From: Metridium senile | Taxonomy: Eukaryota > Cnidaria > Anthozoa > Actiniaria > Metridiidae | Direction of reading: 5' to 3' | NCBI GenBank assembly: GCA_949775045.1 | Contig: OX459101.1 | Span: 16,150,180-16,214,179 of the forward strand | DNA: 64,000 nucleotides | In this document: piece by piece, positions 24,881 to 62,766 of the stretch | Numbering within the stretch: the stretch's first letter is position 1 | Layout: every line of letters starts with the position of its first letter | Made by a program: the position numbers and the translations under genes | The notes under the pieces: generated by a model | What the model was told of the DNA's origin: nothing | Database searches by the model: none | The model's input: only the letters and a program-made list of their open reading frames with translations

Positions 24881-25566
24881 GTTGTTGTTGTTGTTGTTGT
24901 TGTTGTTATTATTATTATTACTATTATTGTTATTATTATTGTTGTTGTTGTTGTTAGTATTATTGTTATTGTTATTATTGTTATTGTTGTTGTTGTTGTT
25001 CTTATTATTATTATTACTATTATTATTATTGTAAAACAGATAGAAATGAGCGGATGACTACGTACCGGAGAGCAAAGAGAATAACACTTGGTCGATGCTG
25101 TTGATGCTGTTGTTATAATATTGTTTATTAGACACAAAGTGCTTTATACTCGTTTTATAAAACAAGACTGTTTTTTAAATATTTCTCTGTTGTTATATTA
25201 GGCACGGAATGTTCTAGCTACACCATGCTTACATTAGCCACACGAAAATCTACGTTTGTGACCACCTCTGGAGTCTGCGATGCTACTATTGATAAAAAAT
25301 GGTACCGATTCTCCAGTGCTATCGGGAATATGATGGCGTCTACTTGTGTACCAGTCAACCGGTGTAATACCAATGCGCCGGGATGGTTATCAGACCAGCA
25401 TCCTACCATAATGCAAGGGATTTTATCAAGAAAAGTCTGTTTTCACTGGAAATCAAACTGCTGTAATTGGCACCGAAACATCCGAGTTCGCAATTGTGGG
25501 AAATTTTATATTTATGAGTTAACACCCACCCCAACATGTAACCTGCGATATTGTAGTGGAGGTTGA
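2233..25566 (+). CDS. Gene A: collagen/Ig/CUB/fibrinogen-like/D10C membrane protein (5' partial)
   Basis: Seventeen exons can be joined: 2233-2284, 3172-3207, 3788-3805, 4972-5052, 5321-5341, 5598-5672, 5825-6001, 7043-7204, 8865-9128, 10935-11201, 11708-11974, 12703-12969, 13508-13858, 17594-17869, 19073-19420, 23173-23319, 25202-25566. They total 3174 nt, an open frame of 1057 residues ending in TGA. Order: linker, collagen triplets, Ig1 (two exons), Ig2, Ig3, Ig4, Ig5, CUB, Ig5', CUB', fibrinogen-like segment, D10C. The exon for the cytoplasmic tail and membrane anchor is expected left of position 1, because intron 1 aligns with that of gene B. By analogy with B it should be a type II membrane protein with all these modules outside the cell. 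The central collagen exon is decayed (see 4972-5341), so full function is uncertain. No family name or symbol is recognised; automatic annotation would probably say hemicentin-like from the Ig domains alone. Confidence 0.75.
2497..2608 (+). repeat. Direct repeat, right copy of a ~110-bp pair
   Basis: Partner of 182-293, 2.3 kb away. It lies in the intron between exons 2 and 3. Confidence 0.7.
2750..2835 (+). mobile_element. Fragment of the 27826-28035 MITE family
   Basis: Shares the segment gcgtttaaacattgcc, the aacaaaatcgaacggatgtt stretch and the tgcccggg end with the complete element at 27826-28035. Only the right half is present. Confidence 0.6.
3172..3207 (+). CDS. Gene A exon 3: collagen triplets
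   Basis: A 36-nt phase 1-1 exon encoding GQPGTKGPPGKR, four perfect G-X-Y triplets. Acceptor tctaccag, donor gtatgc. The gene B counterpart carries one more triplet at its 5' side. Confidence 0.75.
3788..3805 (+). CDS. Gene A exon 4: collagen mini-exon
   Basis: An 18-nt phase 1-1 exon (GKPGKR, two triplets) between a ttttatag acceptor and a gtattg donor. It is the same size as gene B exon 4 at 32745-32762. It rests on that paralogy, since an 18-nt exon could not be called on its own. Confidence 0.65.
4972..5052 (+). CDS. Gene A exon 5, 5' part: collagen triplets
   Basis: Acceptor cttccag. The reading frame gives nine G-X-Y triplets ending GEQGLS, then G|gtaatg. In gene B the homologous exon continues across this site for another 129 nt. 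In gene A the continuation loses glycines, shifts frame by one base and meets TAG. Cutting at the gtaatg at 5053 gives an 81-nt exon with whole triplets and the right phase. Use of this donor is inferred. Confidence 0.5.
5321..5341 (+). CDS. Gene A exon 5, 3' part: possible separate collagen mini-exon
   Basis: The 3' end of gene B exon 5 (encoding GSKGEAG) has a match here (GSKGESG), followed by the same gtaatcgtg donor. About 190 nt of unrelated sequence separates it from the rest of the exon. It is preceded by attattaaag, a usable but weak acceptor, and is phase 1-1. It may be a newly isolated exon or a dead remnant. Confidence 0.4.
5598..5672 (+). CDS. Gene A exon 6: last collagen exon
   Basis: A 75-nt phase 1-1 exon encoding GPKGDPGDPGEKGSIGPRG followed by CSGNSV. 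The triplets end with one Cys, as in B and C, which could link chains of a trimer at the C-terminal side of the helix (inference). Donor gtgagt. Confidence 0.8.
5825..6001 (+). CDS. Gene A exon 7: Ig domain 1, N-terminal half
   Basis: Phase 1-1, 177 nt. Contains the B-strand Cys (TLFCNTTA) and the C-strand Trp (ITWYRD) of an I-set Ig fold. The domain is completed by exon 8. Acceptor tttcaag; the donor is T|gtatgt, where gene B has G|gtatgt. Confidence 0.8.
7043..7204 (+). CDS. Gene A exon 8: Ig domain 1, C-terminal half
   Basis: Phase 1-1, 162 nt, the same length in all three genes. Carries the F-strand motif GSYFCEARN with the second Ig Cys, then the G strand. The only Ig of the chain with an internal intron. 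Confidence 0.8.
7582..8355. mobile_element. 774-bp element with TTAA target duplication
   Basis: Near-perfect terminal inverted repeats of about 28 bp start AGGCCCAGTATCGACCGGG and continue ATGCTTTGCG. TTAA flanks both ends (7578-7581 and 8356-8359), as made by piggyBac (also Sola3 or Kolobok) transposases. No transposase frame is visible, so it is non-autonomous. It lies in the Ig1-Ig2 intron of gene A; the gene B intron lacks it. Confidence 0.75.
8517..8846. mobile_element. Hairpin element with internal 'ccctaagagatacc' repeats
   Basis: Ends are inverted copies of aaaaagtaccggggatg. Inside, a degenerate motif (ccctaaaagataccg, cctaagagatacc, ccctaaaggatacc, cccttaagagatac) repeats at uneven intervals. 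It is absent from the matching gene B intron and ends about 20 bp before the Ig2 acceptor, close enough to influence it. Confidence 0.6.
8865..9128 (+). CDS. Gene A exon 9: Ig domain 2
   Basis: Phase 1-1, 264 nt in A, B and C. A complete I-set Ig: LRCRASG, VITWQRKD and GVYQCVASN. The donor reads gttggt where B has gtaggt and C gtatgt, so it is the weakest splice site of this exon group. Confidence 0.85.
9574..10812. mobile_element. 1239-bp hAT5-like DNA element with 5-bp TSD
   Basis: Terminal inverted repeats of about 50 bp start CAGTCCGGAACTATCTC and contain gacgtcacgaaatcta, with few mismatches. TTGTA is duplicated at 9569-9573 and 10813-10817. Gene B keeps the unoccupied site (ctaTTGTAgtaatttg near 45368-45383). 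No coding frame was found. CAG termini fit hAT; a 5-bp duplication also allows Transib-like types. Confidence 0.8.
10935..11201 (+). CDS. Gene A exon 10: Ig domain 3
   Basis: Phase 1-1, 267 nt. LPCTATG, IRWYKKNG and EYVCTANN give the normal Ig Cys-Trp-Cys core. The acceptor is followed by five T residues; gene C has six there and loses frame. Confidence 0.85.
11240..11640. repeat. ATCGAT-rich segment
   Basis: Several atcgat/tcgata motifs in AT-rich sequence inside the Ig3-Ig4 intron, similar to the denser cluster at 32155-32480. Confidence 0.5.
11708..11974 (+). CDS. Gene A exon 11: Ig domain 4, cysteine-free
   Basis: Phase 1-1, 267 nt. The Ig pattern is clear (PPATIKWMRYGK, then SGLYQAVARN), but Phe replaces the B-strand Cys and Ala the F-strand Cys. 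The same two replacements occur in B and C, so this is inherited and not random decay. Confidence 0.85.
12418..12553 (+). pseudogene. Partial duplicate of Ig4 exon end and its intron
   Basis: This segment repeats 11962-12096: the last bases of exon 11 (tgtaagagatcca), the donor region and about 120 nt of intron, with the donor altered to aagtaaaa. It appears to be the relic of a second Ig4 exon or of an unequal exchange. Confidence 0.65.
12703..12969 (+). CDS. Gene A exon 12: Ig domain 5, first copy
   Basis: Phase 1-1, 267 nt. The core is KVCSALGNP, ILWKHNG and RYTCEASN. An extra Cys (HFNC) precedes the B strand. The exon ends AAA T, so the codon shared with the CUB exon is TGT (Cys). Confidence 0.85.
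13508..13858 (+). CDS. Gene A exon 13: CUB domain, first copy
   Basis: Phase 1-1, 351 nt. Shows SGRFTSPGYPGNY, DKVRVYDGGS and GFSAKYHG, the beginning, middle and end of a CUB domain. It has the first Cys pair only (GPC, QQC); the second pair of a classical four-Cys CUB is absent. Acceptor cttatgacag, donor gtatgt. Confidence 0.85.
14197..14381. repeat. Hairpin with Penelope-like end motifs
   Basis: Inverted arms at 14197-14271 and 14303-14381 with about 30 bp between them. The right arm contains gatgactccgatcgaaacgt, which resembles the hammerhead-like ends of Penelope-type elements. The resemblance is weak. Confidence 0.5.
14492..16759. repeat. Large inverted repeat, ~0.97-kb arms
   Basis: Left arm 14492-15456 and right arm 15787-16759 are near-identical reverse complements around a 330-bp spacer. 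The 62-codon open frames at 15128-15316 (+) and 15927-16115 (-) are identical between arms, so the arms are young or kept alike by conversion. No transposase or known gene is seen. It fills most of the intron between the first CUB and the second Ig5 of gene A. Confidence 0.9.
15584..15645. mobile_element. Short pogo-like MITE remnant in the palindrome spacer
   Basis: ctattaagcggtcac and gtgaccgtttattagagg form an inverted pair matching the ends of the 1466-1627 element, with most of the interior missing. Confidence 0.5.
17594..17869 (+). CDS. Gene A exon 14: Ig domain 5, second copy
   Basis: Phase 1-1, 276 nt. A second Ig5 with KVCSASGYP, IVWKHNN and RYTCEASN, again ending in a T that completes a Cys codon with the next exon. 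Its downstream intron matches gene B's Ig5-CUB intron rather than the intron after exon 12. Confidence 0.85.
18289..18711. mobile_element. Compound inverted-repeat MITE
   Basis: Two nested pairs: 18289-18317 with 18359-18387, and a perfect 23-bp pair at 18411-18433 and 18689-18711 (contains taatcataactattacaat). Internally, tccgattaca repeats. It lies in the Ig5'-CUB' intron of gene A. No coding potential. Confidence 0.7.
19073..19420 (+). CDS. Gene A exon 15: CUB domain, second copy
   Basis: Phase 1-1, 348 nt. Differs from gene B's CUB at only a few residues (both share SPGYPGKYKNNQHCS and the stretch ending FSGNKKPFN), and is clearly more distant from the first CUB of its own gene. Confidence 0.85.
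20585..20873. mobile_element. Foldback MITE, ~290 bp
   Basis: Arms of about 100 bp (20585-20687 and 20767-20873) are inverted copies with few mismatches; each contains the caacatatacccctgggaac segment or its complement. A second small palindrome (ggtcgacctaataaggtcaa) sits in the loop. Confidence 0.75.
21343..21490 (+). repeat. ~150-bp direct repeat, left copy
   Basis: Contains attagttgatcgtaaac, ggtgagatggtcaact and aatatgcaaccaccca. Repeated at 23661-23809 in the same orientation, with an inverted 45-bp piece at 23045-23088. Together they bracket the recombinase remnant and exon 16. Confidence 0.7.
21596..22773 (-). pseudogene. Crypton-type tyrosine recombinase (DUF3504-like), frameshifted
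   Basis: Reading on the minus strand from ATG at 22773, the N-terminal part (KKRFSNLTSQEIDQ, KDSENTKKATKTAV) matches the start of Crypton/KIAA1958/ZMYM-type recombinases. The frame breaks near 22470 and resumes to 21596 with the catalytic part: HLVRRGRENL, CPVAAYELYLSKLNP, NHCIIATA, RVSGHKS, IRSYSR. The Arg of the usual H-x-x-R box appears to be Ile, so the enzyme is probably dead even apart from the frameshift. It lies antisense in a gene A intron. Imperfect inverted ends (ggtcaact, tatgcaa, ttttacacttt, cacttgttacat) occur at about 21443-21530 and 23000-23089. Confidence 0.75.
23173..23319 (+). CDS. Gene A exon 16: fibrinogen-like N-terminal segment
   Basis: Phase 1-1, 147 nt. ESCQQIK, SGIYWVK and IEQIYCDMN match the start of fibrinogen-related C-terminal domains, where a Cys pair brackets a G-x-Y-W segment. 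Only this piece is present; the globular remainder is replaced by the D10C exon. Acceptor tgttgcag, donor gtaaag. Confidence 0.75.
23661..23809 (+). repeat. ~150-bp direct repeat, right copy
   Basis: Partner of 21343-21490; similar but with scattered substitutions and small indels. Lies in the intron between exons 16 and 17. Confidence 0.7.
23810..24720. other. Rest of last intron of gene A
   Basis: No exon or complete element recognised. AT-rich with short ORFs lacking any motif. Confidence 0.5.
24721..25033. repeat. (TTA/TTG)n trinucleotide microsatellite
   Basis: About 310 bp of blocks of TTA alternating with blocks of TTG, in the last intron of gene A. Confidence 0.95.
25202..25566 (+). 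CDS. Gene A exon 17: D10C domain (uromodulin/GP2 type), stop
   Basis: Encodes about 120 residues with ten Cys and the typical order: ATR, KWYRF, CVP, CNTNAPGWLSDQHP, KVCFHW, CCNW, IRVRNCG, FYIYEL, C, RYC. In uromodulin, GP2 and related proteins this module (D8C/D10C) sits N-terminal to the ZP domain; here it ends the protein, with TGA at 25564-25566. Extracellular and presumably disulfide-rich; ligand unknown. Confidence 0.85.
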
Positions 25567-25583
25567 ATACGCCATTACCCGGA

Positions 25584-25589
25584 AATAAA
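25584..25589 (+). promoter_or_regulatory. Candidate poly(A) signal of gene A
   Basis: AATAAA 17 nt after the stop codon. The only support is its position, and a 3'UTR this short would be unusual. Confidence 0.3.
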
Positions 25590-26260
25590 TCAACATACAC
25601 CATTTATGTTGCGAAACACATCTATTTTAATAGAATGTGTCGTGTTCAAAGGACTAACCGCACTACATAAATGTTGAGAATACCAATATACAAAAACATG
25701 CACGGGATCAATTAAAAAGCCAAGGCTTGATTACATAGAACGTATACCAGTATAAAGGAGACTGGTAACGAGATACAATCTTCCTATTAAACATTCATCA
25801 TCATAACAATGCAAAATTTTGATGACCAATTCAAGGTTTTTTACGTCCTAATTCAATCTTTCCCTTCTCCCAGTTTGCTCAACAGTTTTGTTTGGTTTCA
25901 GTTAAAGTTTGAAGTTTGAGTATTTGGAATACACAAACCTTGTAAATACACTAATTAACGACGGTCCTTGTTCATAGACCGAAATATCTAATCATAATAT
26001 CTTATTATAAATTAATCAAAGACATGCAAACACATTCAAGTTTGAAAAACGTGATATTACAGAAAATGATAGAATTATTATGGATGGATAAGAAGTAGAG
26101 TAAACGCACTTAATCCGTGAAGCATGAATAGTACAAAATTGGTGCTAAAATATACTAATTCCTTTGTTATCTATTGTCTCGTCAACACTATTTACTAGTA
26201 ATTAGTAATATTTGTTTCACGGATTTAATGCGTCTACTCTACTAGTACTATCACTGCTAA

Positions 26261-26455
26261 GGCCTCGTCTACACGAATCCGAACCGGCTGAAACCGCATA
26301 GAAATATTAGCGTCCACACGAATCCTGTTGATCGTTTCCAATTTAAAAGTATGCGGTTTCGGTGACCGGATTCACTGGATTCGTGTGGACGATAGGCCGA
26401 TTCGCATCAAAAAGTATGAGGTTTCAAAAGTATCCGGATCCGTGTAGCCGGAGTC
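26261..26455. mobile_element. Harbinger-type MITE, copy 1 (195 bp)
   Basis: Ends ggcctcgtctacacgaatcc and its near-complement, flanked by TAA on both sides (26258-26260, 26456-26458). The whole element is close to a palindrome. A 3-bp TWA duplication is characteristic of PIF/Harbinger. Confidence 0.8.
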
Positions 26456-27825
26456 TAACACTAGTATTAATAATTTATGATTTGTCTCATCAAGTAACTG
26501 CACATGAATAATTATATAAAGACATGCAATTTATTATTATCATTAATAAGCGTCTCAATGTATTTACCTCTATAATAATCATAATAATAGCTAGAACGCA
26601 CAAAAAATTTCTATGTGTTTATACAAGTAAATTGTAAACAAAATGAATAAATATCAAATATCAAATTTATCTGTTTTGTCTTATTTTGTCATTGTTATTA
26701 GAGTGAACACTTTAAATGGCACTGTTTCCTTTGTTATTCAAATGCTTTATTTTGTTGTTGCCATACTAAACATCAACATATTTACAGTCGTCATACCACA
26801 AACCATTGCCGATTTAACTTGATTTGTATTAAAATTATCTATTTCTTCCATACAACAAAAAGACCAGCTTTCAATCAATTTTTTTTGATTTAGCCTCATT
26901 TTCATGCAAGGTCACTGCAGGGAACTGTTCCAACGCCATGTAGAAACAAACTGAAAGCATTAGAGAATTTCCCACAATATCTAATTAACGTGTTCCTTTA
27001 ATTTAATATATCTTCCCCAGAACTTCTTTCTGTACAGGTCGCGTCCAATATTCACAAGAATAACACATGGAAGCAATTGCTCCCAAACTACTAAAAAAAA
27101 ATGCTTTCAAAATAATTACAAGCTGTTAAGATATTTATAGAGGAGTGAACCAATTTGGAGCTAATTAAAAAACAACTAGCTTCTATCAATTACTCTACCG
27201 GTGAAATAAAGCAAGCAGGATGTTGTGAGAAACAGTCACCAGAAACGTTTTATATCAAGAGTTATTTTTCTTTGCTTGGCAATTGATCAAAGTCGACTAT
27301 TTTATTATGCTTTGTTTTGTAAGTTCGCAAAGCTCCTAGTCCTCTGCTTTTACTGTGACTGCATGCTTATGTTATTATTCTTATGCTTTTGTAAAGTATG
27401 TAGCGGGCAGTTAGATGGGTTGTCATTCACCCGTGAAAATACACTGTTTATTAGTATAATGACATTAATTTCTTTGTATTCTTTTGTTGTTATTTGACTA
27501 TCACACTTATACTATTACACTTTGTTTCACGGGTTAATGAGAACTAGTTGATTAGTACGTTTGTGCTTGTTTGTCCGTTGAGAATGCACTGTCATTGTTC
27601 ACACGTCGAAAATAGTTCTGCTTAAGTCAGTTCAAAATGTAAATTCAGTTAGCTTCAGTTCAACCTAGATGTCTCAACGAATGTAAGTATATTTCGTTCT
27701 ATGTTCTTGTAGTTCGTTCGTAAGTCGGAATTATGTTCATTGTGTCGTTATTTGAGTTGGATTGTTTGTAAATAGACTGTTTGTAAGCTGGGACAAGCGA
27801 AAGTAAAGATATTCATCTTTCTAAG

Positions 27826-28035
27826 AGCCCGAGCAAATGGTTTCAACGTTTGCTTCAACATCCGTTCGATTTTGTTGAATGGTAATGTTTCAACGCTTGT
27901 AAACTCTTTCAACTTTGTTAAAACATGTTGAATCGATGTTGAATTCAGTTGAAAGAGTTTAATTTAAAAGCGTTTAAACATTGCCATTCAACAAAATCGA
28001 GCGGGTGTTACGTTGAAGCAAACGTTGCCCGGGCC
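27826..28035. mobile_element. Palindromic MITE with CTAAG flanks (210 bp)
   Basis: Starts AGCCCGAGCAA and ends TTGCCCGGGCC; inside, gtttgcttcaacatccgttc and its inverted counterpart near 28000 form long arms. CTAAG occurs at both edges. A partial relative lies at 2750-2835. Confidence 0.7.
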
Positions 28036-29330
28036 CTAAGTGATGATGCAAAAAGTTTAGAAAACTTTTACGGTGTATATGAAACAGCCAATAGTCCTTA
28101 ACGCTAAGGAAATGTTCTTATAGGGAATTTGGATATGTTATATTTCATTCTTTCTTTCGTCCTTCATTTCTATTACTTTGCTTATGCAAAAGTGTGAACA
28201 AACACTTACTTTAATGAGGTAAAGAACATAATTAATATTTAATGAAAAATATTTATTATGAATATACAATCAATTTGTGAACCGTGCTCGTCCGTTTTTG
28301 ATTTTCTTTGATTTCCTGGAAAGTTCATATTTAATAATATAATGTTTCTCGTATTAAACAATGTTGTCATCCGTGTGCTTTTCTATATATCGTATAATCA
28401 TGTATATTTATTGGCTGAAAGTAGATAAAAAAATCAACAAAACTGAATACTCAAGTCATACTACACTAGATAAATTAAAGGGCGCATTTGCACAGCCGGC
28501 TAAGCCGGTTTTCATTTGTTGTCAAAATATTGAAAAATGACGTAAAGCAAAAAACGACATAAATTTATCAATAAAAAAACACATTTGACTTTATTCTAAA
28601 TTGAAGCTATTCATGTCTTCAGTTTTCTGTGCAAATGCAATTGCACCTTTTGTGAAATCGTACTGCAGTGCTAGATAACACAGAAGTGTTTTTTAATTTT
28701 AATATGAAGGCTGCCACCATTGAAAAATATTCATTTTTGGATTTCAATTTGTGTGCATATTATGCATGTTTATATATTTTTAAAAACTATTGGATATCAA
28801 GCATTCTGATTGGTTAAGGAGCGTGCTTTATGAGAGAAAGATATACCTATTTTTCTTATTGCAATCTGATCTCAACCAGTTATAAAAAAAAAAAAAAAAA
28901 TTCGCGCGCTAATCAAAGTTCTGATATTTCCTTCGCTCGAATATGATGTCAAAAGATTTACTAAGTTTAAAAAGCTCACTTGAAATAAAAGCTAATCAAA
29001 GTCATTTGATACTTCTCACCTACAATACCATATATGGTAATCAGGACATTGTTCTCAAGATTGCATACGATATTTCTGATACGATGTTGATGTATTTGTG
29101 TTTTGTAAAATAATTAGGGAACTTGCTTACATTTTTGTAGGCAGTTTTAAATTACTTGGGATAGCCAGACCATTCGAAAGGTGTTGACGTTTCGCGTCGT
29201 GCTTCTCTTAAACTTCTCTCGTGATTTGTCAATCCAAGCGTGACTTATAACTGCACAGAGCACGCGTGCGGGTTCTATATTTCTTTATTATTGTCGTGGG
29301 TCAAGTGTCACTATTCATTTCCTTTTAAAC

Positions 29331-49953
<20,623 letters not shown>

Positions 49954-50293
49954 ATTTTCCTTGAATCCCATGCCGACACAGTTTTTAACGTAATGTAAAG
50001 TTTATTTTAACAAATTAATTCAAAGTGTATTCTGTGTTAACTCCCTGAATTGGGTCATTCTGTTGTGTTCTGAGGTGTATAAGTCGGTACCAATAGATTG
50101 TTGAGTTGAGAAGCTAACTGAAGGCTCGAAGTAACCTGGATACAATGGTCTGGCATCCCATCCAGGGAGAGAAGGAATACACCTAATAATAATATTAATA
50201 ATAATTACGTTTTATTAATCGTCAATCCCGTGAAATTCAACAGCGCTTTGCAATGGTTAAAAAATAAGTACTTAAAAGGTATTATCGATTTTC

Positions 50294-50665
50294 ATGATGG
50301 TAATGATGATTATAATAATCAATGGTAATGATGAATGTATTGATGATGGTAATGATGATAATAATAATAATCAATGGTAATGATGAATGTATTGATGATG
50401 GTAATGATGATTATAATAATCAATGTTAATGATGAATGTATTGATGATGGTAATGATGATTATAATAATCAATGTTAATGATGAATGTATTGATGATGGT
50501 AATGATGATTATAATAATCAATGTTAATGATGAATGTATTGATGATGGTAATGATGATTATAATGGTCAATGGTAATGATGAATGTATTGATGATGGTAA
50601 TGATGATTATAATGGTCAATGGTGATGATGAATGTATTGATGATGGTAAAGATGATTATAATAAT
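50294..50665 (+). repeat. 49-bp minisatellite
   Basis: About seven copies of a unit containing gatggtaatgatgattataa and gatgaatgtattgat. Most copies are exactly 49 bp; one has three extra bases. Confidence 0.9.
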
Positions 50666-51444
50666 GATGACCAATGGTAATATTGATTTTGTTAAGGTTA
50701 ACCATAAGGTTAACTCAGTGAGTGGTATTGTTCATATCTAATCATTTGCTTCAGCCCTGAATAAAACACTATCCAATTAATTGAATTTGCATGATCAAAC
50801 ATGTTTTGTAAGGGATTTGTGACAATTCACAATTCACACATAACGTTAATTTGTATTCCCGTTAGGGTTTTGTTGTAAATCCAATCAAGGTAGATATATA
50901 TATGAAGCTACTTTAAATAGTTATTTAAGACAATGCACGCCAACATCGGCTAGCTTGTGTTTATCAATGTGATTTATCTTTTGATTTCGCAGAAACCTAA
51001 CTATTTTAATTTGAAAATGTTGTTCTTTCGGACAAGTCTTCTGGAAAGAATTATAAGCTACCAATACAACAACTTAGTTCAACTTTTCTATCTTAATTGT
51101 CCCATATAATTTGTGAAGACGGGTGGCAATATTTAAATATATTTATGGACTATGAATATTAATAGAACTCTTTAAGTTCCTTGTTTGTTGTTCCATTTAA
51201 GATTAAGTGATCTTACCCTTGGGAATTGTTTCTTAGTTATTTGCTAGGGCTAGAACCTACTGTACTTGTATTGTTTTTATTTGTAAATTGTAATCTCTTG
51301 CAAATTATAAGTGTAATAAAAACGTTGTTGTTGTTGTTTTTGTTTTAAGTGTTGTTGTTGTTGTTTTTATATTTCTGAGATTGTCTGATAAATCAACATC
51401 AAAGATATCCAGAAATTTCAAACGGTATCCAGTGCATTGCTTAC

Positions 51445-51747
51445 CACAGGTAGCCCAAGCTGTTGATCTGAGGTCATTTACAAGGAATGTATGAGAGTTT
51501 ATAATTTTTTTTAACATTTTGGATGTCTTTAGTTTGATTTTAGGTATTTTTATCTGTACAACTTCTAGGTAGTGATATACTTTACCTAAAATCATATAAA
51601 GCACTGCACAACCAAAACTGTTGAACCTGACACACAGACAAAAGAGGATTTTTTTTAAATTTATTTTCCTTTGAACAAATTGTTATTTATAAACTCACAT
51701 ACAATCCTTGTAACTGACCTGAAATCAATAGCTTGGGCTACCTATTG
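51445..51747. mobile_element. TIR element, relative of 29967-30600 (303 bp)
   Basis: Starts cacaggtagcccaagct and ends agcttgggctacctattg. Confidence 0.65.
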
Positions 51748-51896
51748 CCTCACTTGGACATTTTTCACTTAAATACATTTTTGCCGAAACTGCTTTGACA
51801 ATCATTCAGAAGAAATATAAAAACCTTAGTAAACCAAAACATAAAATCAAAACGGCATTGTATTTTATGCAAAAATGTCGTTGTCTTTGAGATAAA

Positions 51897-52062
51897 TAGT
51901 GGAAACCCGTTAATCCTTTAAGCCGTATTAACGGGGTGGCCGTATAAAGCAGGTGAATTTTATAGACTGATGTATAGGCATGCATTTCGTTTGGACCTAA
52001 ATAACTGGCCACAATAACGGGGTGGCCGTATTAAGCGGGTGTCCGTAAGGCGTGGTTCCACT
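51897..52062. mobile_element. Pogo-like MITE, degenerate
   Basis: Ends agtggaaacccgttaa and gtggttccact, with internal ggggtggccgtat repeated. Similar in length and ends to 1466-1627. Confidence 0.6.
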
Positions 52063-52391
52063 ATAGTTGTGAATGCGTTTTGGATAACTTTCGCTCGTAC
52101 AATTGCCATATAGGCGTTGCAAATAGGTCATTAATTCCAAGATCTCCAAGAATAGCTGGAATGACTTAAAACAAGCACAGCTTTAACCTTGAGGAAAATA
52201 ATCTTGAAAAACAAAAACTCCCGAAAAAAAATATAGTGCAAATCGGAAAAAAAATTGCACATATCCAAAATATTGAGACAAACTGCTTGAACTATTACAC
52301 AATAATGTAAAATTGAGAAAATAATTGTGCCTGAATAATAGTTGACAATTGAAAATGAATAAAAAACATTAATGTAAGTCTCTTGGGTAGA

Positions 52392-52607
52392 GAGAAAACA
52401 CTAGAACCATGAAATAAAAACAAAATAGTTACTAACTAATAGTTTTTATTTAGTGACTATTTAGTCAGTATCACTCAACCAGAAACATACCAGAAAAAAA
52501 TACCTTATTACAACTTTACTTTTATAGTAACTAATAGTTGTCAAATAAGAACTATTATACACTAACAATTTGATTTTGTTTCATGGTTCTATTGTTTTCG
52601 CTCTAGT
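52392..52607. mobile_element. Palindromic MITE with tagaaccatgaaa ends
   Basis: cactagaaccatgaaa near the left and tttcatggttctattg near the right are inverted; internally, taactaatagt and complements continue the pairing. Confidence 0.6.
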
Positions 52608-52867
52608 AATTTATTTATAATGGTATCCCTGATATCGCGTATTAGTGGAATTTATTCTGGAAACACCAAGCTGTGATCGCTGTGCACGTGAACTGTGCAA
52701 CTCGTTAGTGCCCGATTCAATGTAACCTTGATTTGTTTATATCCCCCTGAGTGGATGAATGCAAGTTTCAGCAAGTCCTCTCTATGTACTCAGTGTGACT
52801 TCCCAACTTATATCACAAGGCTTTAGGTTATCAGTTGCACACTGTTAATAACATCATCGAATCAGCC

Positions 52868-61463
<8,596 letters not shown>

Positions 61464-62588
61464 ACTCGCCAATGCTCAACACTGCCATCAACCAATTCAA
61501 GGTCTTTCCTTTGATTTCAAAAACTCAATTAGTTTACCGTCCAATAACGTATAACATCAGGGAAATCAGCCACGTGAATAGACCGTCATATATAAAGCTC
61601 CAGGAACGATTTAATTTGATTTTATTCCCAGAATAATGTGATTTCGAATCAGTAAAATCCTTGAGTTTTGTTGTGCCGAATATTAAGATAATGAGTTTAT
61701 TATATTATATTTTGAAACCTTTGGGTCTTTATCAATGAATTTTTAATTATAGAGCAATCTTTTGTCAGTCAATGTCACTAAGATTGTCCACTGACAGCGA
61801 TATTAACACTGAAATAAATTTCACGTGACACAACAAAAATTCGCTATAAATTCGCGAAACTAGCATTAATTATGATTGTAGCGTCCACAATTGTTATACC
61901 ATTCTCGTTGTTACTCATATTTAATTGATAAGATTTCAATTGCTGGGAAAAAAATTGTATCCCTTGTTTTAATGTTAATATCTACTTTTCCGTACAGAAC
62001 GTTAATGGCGTTGACTTTATAATAATTTTCAATCATAGGGATTTATTGATAAATACCCAAAGCTTACACAATCTGCGGACGTTTTAAAGTACGTACATGA
62101 ATGAATTCAATGACAAGGTAGCCGTGTTCATAAAGAATGTGTAGATTGTGTGGCTAGACAGATGCTTTGATTTGTCCAGCAAAACTATGTAATGCATGTG
62201 GTGCTTATTTAGCGCATTTCACATACGTCTCAAAGCGCTTTACCTTTGCCATGTGTACGGATCGCTGGTGATTTACAATCGTGAGGAATAGAAGTTACTA
62301 TGTATTAGGGTATATATGTGTGCATTGGGGTCGTAACTCTACCAATCGTTTTGTAGCCTGCGTAGCAAGCGTTTCTTTTGGGGGGAACGGAAGAAATCTA
62401 AATCTAAATCTAAATCTAAATTCTAATCCACAACGGTTGCCCATCACTGCAGATATAACAAAATACTTAAAAATAATTATCAAAAGAGCAATAAAAATAT
62501 AAATAAATAAAAATGAATAATTATAGTAATAAATAAATTGATAAATATATGTACAATTAAAATGTATAGATACAATATAAAATATATA
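61464..62588. other. 3' flank of gene C
   Basis: Nothing coding supported. Holds (AAATCT)n, about five units near 62396-62422, and AT-rich sequence. Confidence 0.6.
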
Positions 62589-62714
<126 letters not shown>

Positions 62715-62766
62715 TTGTACAGCGACATATTTCTGCATATCACTGTATGTGTATATTTATGTGTTT

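Larger units (their letters stand above)
25567..29330. other. Intergenic region between genes A and B
   Basis: No coding sequence supported. Holds two MITEs (26261-26455, 27826-28035) and AT-rich sequence. Promoter elements of gene B should lie in its right part, but no convincing TATA or initiator can be pointed to. Confidence 0.6.
49954..52867. other. Intergenic region between genes B and C
   Basis: No coding sequence supported. Contains a minisatellite and three MITE-like elements, listed separately. An AATAAA at 50760-50765 is a possible but weak end signal for gene B. Confidence 0.6.

Noticed and set aside
24508..25137. Open frames of poly-Leu, poly-Ile or poly-Tyr/Cys type, also at 46487-46796, 53515-54176 and 62298-62815
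   Set aside because: Produced by (TTA/TTG)n, (TA)n or (AAT)n microsatellites.
27225..27497. 90-codon frame upstream of gene B
   Set aside because: Hydrophobic low-complexity translation without homology or splice context.
50294..50665. CRISPR-like array
   Set aside because: Tandem repeats without spacers, in a eukaryotic genome.
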